Both the position numbers and the translations under genes were made by a program. Under the pieces are notes generated by a model. That model ran no database searches. It saw only the letters and a program-made list of their open reading frames with translations, and was not told where the DNA came from. 6,942 nucleotides of DNA from Candidatus Falkowiibacteriota bacterium (GTDB lineage: Bacteria > Patescibacteriota > Patescibacteriia > Patescibacteriales > JALSMD01): NCBI GenBank assembly GCA_026987855.1, contig JALSMD010000124.1, positions 1 to 6,942 of the forward strand, given 5' to 3'. This document shows, piece by piece, positions 5,918 to 6,942 of this stretch. The first letter of the stretch is position 1. Every line of letters begins with the position of its first letter.

Positions 5918-6463
5918 ATGCTGTCTATTTATCGTTTACCAGGTCATTTACCAAACGAAAAGATTATTAAAGTAATACGAAAAGACATATTTGTATTATT
6001 TAAAAAAATATTTTTAGGGGCTTTGTTGGCTCTTCTTCCTTTTTTTGTTTTACAAATTATGCTGAATTCTTTTCCTGCTCTTTTAAGTGGTGATCTCAGT
6101 TACCCTCTTGTTGTTTTGGGGGCTAGTGCTTATTACCTTTTTGTTTGGTTGTTTTTGTTTTTTTCTTTTATTGATTATTATCTTGATATTTGGATAATAA
6201 CTAATGAAAGAATTATAGACATAAAACAAGAAGGCTTTTTTTCGCGAGTTATTTCGGAGCAAAGATTAAACAGAATACAGGATGTCACTAGTGAAGTCAC
6301 TGGCATTATGCCTACTATTTTACATTATGGAGATGTTTTTGTTCAAACAGCTGGCACTCAACAACGTTTCTACTTTCATCAAATTCCTAACCCTGATAAA
6401 ATAAGAGATGCTATTATTAAATTAGCCGAAATCAACAAAATAAAGCATGGAGAAAGCAAATAA
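5918..6463 (+). CDS. bPH2 (DUF304) PH-domain membrane protein
   Basis: The 181-residue product has two transmembrane helices (about 31-49 and 62-86) followed by a bacterial PH-like domain of the bPH2/DUF304 type. Characteristic blocks are DIWIITNERIID (90-101), RLNRIQDVTSEVTG (116-129), GDVFVQTAG (138-146) and a terminal FHQIPNPDKIRDAI (153-166). The family (YdbS/YdbT-like) is membrane-associated with generally unknown biochemical function. The ORF is open from an ATG at 5885, but I prefer ATG 5918. The earlier start would overlap the upstream gene by 29 bp and add 11 unconserved residues, whereas 5918 gives the common MLSIYRLPGHLPNEKI-type beginning and a 4-bp gap. It is the last gene of the ruvB cluster. 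No good intrinsic terminator follows. Confidence 0.9.
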   Translation: MLSIYRLPGHLPNEKIIKVIRKDIFVLFKKIFLGALLALLPFFVLQIMLNSFPALLSGDLSYPLVVLGASAYYLFVWLFLFFSFIDYYLDIWIITNERIIDIKQEGFFSRVISEQRLNRIQDVTSEVTGIMPTILHYGDVFVQTAGTQQRFYFHQIPNPDKIRDAIIKLAEINKIKHGESK

Positions 6464-6484
6464 AAAGTTAACCAGTGCGAACAC

Positions 6485-6520
6485 TTGAAAAAATTTTTTT
6501 TTAGTGATAAATTATAGAAT
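6485..6520 (+). promoter_or_regulatory. Predicted tRNA promoter
   Basis: TTGAAA (6485-6490), a 17-bp A/T spacer and TAAATT (6508-6513) with the TGn extension (6505-6507). A TAGAAT at 6515-6520 is an alternative -10 that would start transcription about three bases before the tRNA. Confidence 0.5.
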
Positions 6521-6529
6521 ATGATTTAA

Positions 6530-6602
6530 GCGCCCATAGCTCAGTGGTTAGAGCACCAGTCTTATAAACTGGGGGTCGATGGTTCAAGTCCATCTGGGCG
6601 CA
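6530..6602 (+). tRNA. tRNA-Ile(UAU)
   Basis: A complete 73-nt cloverleaf. The acceptor GCGCCCA (6530-6536) pairs fully with TGGGCGC (6595-6601), and the discriminator is A73 at 6602. The D stem is GCTC/GAGC with an eight-base loop carrying GG. The anticodon stem CCAGT/ACTGG encloses CTTATAA, so the anticodon is TAT (6563-6565), reading AUA. The variable loop is GGGTC, the T stem GATGG/CCATC and the loop TTCAAGT. All tertiary-contact bases I checked (U8, A14, G18G19, A21, U33, C48, T54-T55-C56, A58) are in place. CCA is not encoded, so the CCA-adding enzyme is required. Most bacteria read AUA with a lysidine-modified CAU tRNA, so a UAU species is uncommon. AUA codons are used in the neighbouring genes. 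Confidence 0.93.
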
Positions 6603-6629
6603 CAAAAGACTAGGCTTAAATAGCCTAGT
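6583..6629 (+). repeat. 47-bp exact direct repeat, copy 1 (tRNA 3' end plus terminator stem)
   Basis: This copy covers the last 20 nt of the tRNA gene (T loop through discriminator) and the terminator stem-loop. It is identical over 47 bp to 6752-6798; flanking bases differ on both sides. It is placed as an attL-like copy because the intact tRNA lies on this side. Confidence 0.93.
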
Positions 6630-6634
6630 TTTTT
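6604..6634 (+). terminator. Terminator hairpin of the tRNA gene
   Basis: ACTAGGCT (6609-6616) pairs with AGCCTAGT (6622-6629) around a TAAAT loop. The stem extends through one G.U and an A/T run to 6604/6634, followed downstream by T bases. It starts two bases after the tRNA discriminator. Confidence 0.85.
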
Positions 6635-6736
6635 GTGTGCTCAGAGGCGAGAACCATCAAAAAAACGGTGAAAAGTAATTTTTGCGTTTAGAACGAAAAG
6701 TTTAAGAAAAGTTAAAGCTGTTTAGAATCAGGGAGG

Positions 6737-6754
6737 GAAGGGGCTTGCCCCTTC
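6737..6754. repeat. G+C-rich hairpin abutting direct-repeat copy 2
   Basis: GAAGGGG (6737-6743) and CCCCTTC (6748-6754) form a perfect 7-bp stem with a CTTG loop. Its right arm enters the first three bases of the 47-bp repeat. It has no T run, so it is not a normal terminator. Confidence 0.6.
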
Positions 6755-6798
6755 AAGTCCATCTGGGCGCACAAAAGACTAGGCTTAAATAGCCTAGT
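6752..6798 (+). repeat. 47-bp exact direct repeat, copy 2 (detached tRNA 3' fragment)
   Basis: An exact copy of 6583-6629, displaced 169 bp. It lacks the 5' part of the tRNA and the T run after the stem, so it is neither a tRNA gene nor a good terminator. It has the form of the attR fragment left by integration at a tRNA 3' end, or of a local duplication. Confidence 0.93.
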
Positions 6799-6840
6799 AA
6801 TAATAAAATTAAACCAAAAAATTCTATATGAATAAGTTCA

Positions 6841-6877
6841 CATACATTTTGGACTCCGCAGGAGGCCAAAATGTATG
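6841..6877 (+). promoter_or_regulatory. Stable hairpin sequestering a consensus Shine-Dalgarno and ATG
   Basis: CATACATTTTGG (6841-6852) pairs perfectly with CCAAAATGTATG (6866-6877). After one A.G mismatch, CTCC (6854-6857) pairs with GGAG (6861-6864) around a GCA loop. The right arm contains AGGAGG (6860-6865) and, five bases on, an ATG (6871-6873) opening a six-codon frame that stops at 6889-6891. As RNA the ribosome site would be buried. The hairpin could instead be a mobile-element end or a dispersed palindrome; no T run follows it. Confidence 0.55.
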
Positions 6878-6942
6878 CAAATAGGGTTTAAATTCCATAA
6901 TTGCCGTGGATTTGGTAGATTATATGAGTATAGTTATAAACA

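Larger units (their letters stand above)
6578..6658. repeat. Long imperfect inverted repeat centred on the tRNA terminator loop
   Basis: Bases 6593-6616 pair with 6622-6645 in 24 consecutive pairs (21 Watson-Crick, three G.U) around a five-base loop. After an asymmetric internal loop, GATGGTTC (6578-6585) pairs with GAACCATC (6651-6658). The right arm is thus a diverged reverse complement of the tRNA T arm, acceptor strand and trailer. Confidence 0.8.
6603..6942. other. Gene-poor, repeat-rich region downstream of the tRNA
   Basis: No convincing gene. It contains the tRNA terminator, the right arm of the inverted repeat (to 6658), an A-rich stretch (6659-6730), a G+C-rich hairpin (6737-6754), the second 47-bp repeat (6752-6798) and the hairpin at 6841-6877. 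A reading frame open from 6885 to the right edge has possible starts at GTG 6906 and ATG 6924; it is too short to judge. The same frame upstream runs from ATG 6828 to a TAG at 6882-6884. Confidence 0.7.

Noticed and set aside
6471..6502. Possible terminator after the bPH2 gene (AGTG-CGAA-CACT before a T run)
   Set aside because: Only four base pairs, and the T run starts too far from the stem.
6640..6720. A minus-strand tRNA implied by GATGGTTC in the reverse complement of 6651-6658
   Set aside because: The T stem does not close and no D or anticodon arm precedes it; it is better read as an inverted copy of the plus-strand tRNA 3' end.
1..6942. CRISPR array, toxin-antitoxin pair, insertion sequence transposase or alternative genetic code
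   Set aside because: No regularly spaced repeats, no transposase or toxin-like ORFs, and no in-frame TGA in the recognised genes.

Overview
This is an A+T-rich bacterial window with short, compact genes. Likely source: Patescibacteria (Candidate Phyla Radiation), probably a Parcubacteria-like lineage. The case is cumulative rather than a marker-gene proof: small genes, almost no Shine-Dalgarno motifs, a tRNA without an encoded CCA, membrane-anchored SUMF1-fold and low-complexity surface proteins, a bPH2 protein, and small multi-TM orphans of a kind common there. No recognised gene contains an in-frame TGA and none ends in TGA (stops are TAA or TAG). UGA=Gly recoding, as in Gracilibacteria/Absconditabacteria, is therefore not indicated.

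Layout. (1) Positions 1-1330, minus strand: most of a large exported or anchored surface protein, cut by the left edge. (2) 1331-1667: divergent intergenic region with promoters for that gene and for rpsT. (3) 1668-3512, plus strand: rpsT with its own promoter and terminator, a class I SAM methyltransferase, a three-TM orphan ending at a strong terminator, and a YraN-family nuclease whose start codon lies seven bases beyond that terminator. (4) 3565-4416, minus strand: a membrane-anchored SUMF1/FGE-fold protein lacking the FGE catalytic cysteines. (5) 4615-6463, plus strand: a probable operon of ruvB, a two-TM orphan and a bPH2 membrane protein. (6) 6530-6602: tRNA-Ile(UAU), followed by about 340 bp without a convincing gene but full of structure.

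How the genes work together. S20 (translation), RuvB (Holliday-junction branch migration) and YraN are housekeeping functions. The two minus-strand genes both encode predicted surface proteins and share an identical 13-nt extended -10 promoter block, so they may be expressed by a common rule.

The most unusual part is the right end. The last 20 nt of the tRNA gene plus its terminator stem-loop (47 bp) are repeated exactly 169 bp downstream, as expected of an integrase att site or a tRNA-targeted insertion scar. The same tRNA 3' end also faces a diverged inverted copy of itself across the terminator loop; its innermost 24 bp pair with no break other than three G.U pairs. Further right, a 16-bp stem hides the only consensus AGGAGG-ATG start seen in the window. 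I see no integrase, reverse transcriptase, CRISPR array or defence gene here, so any mobile element would extend beyond the window or be a remnant.
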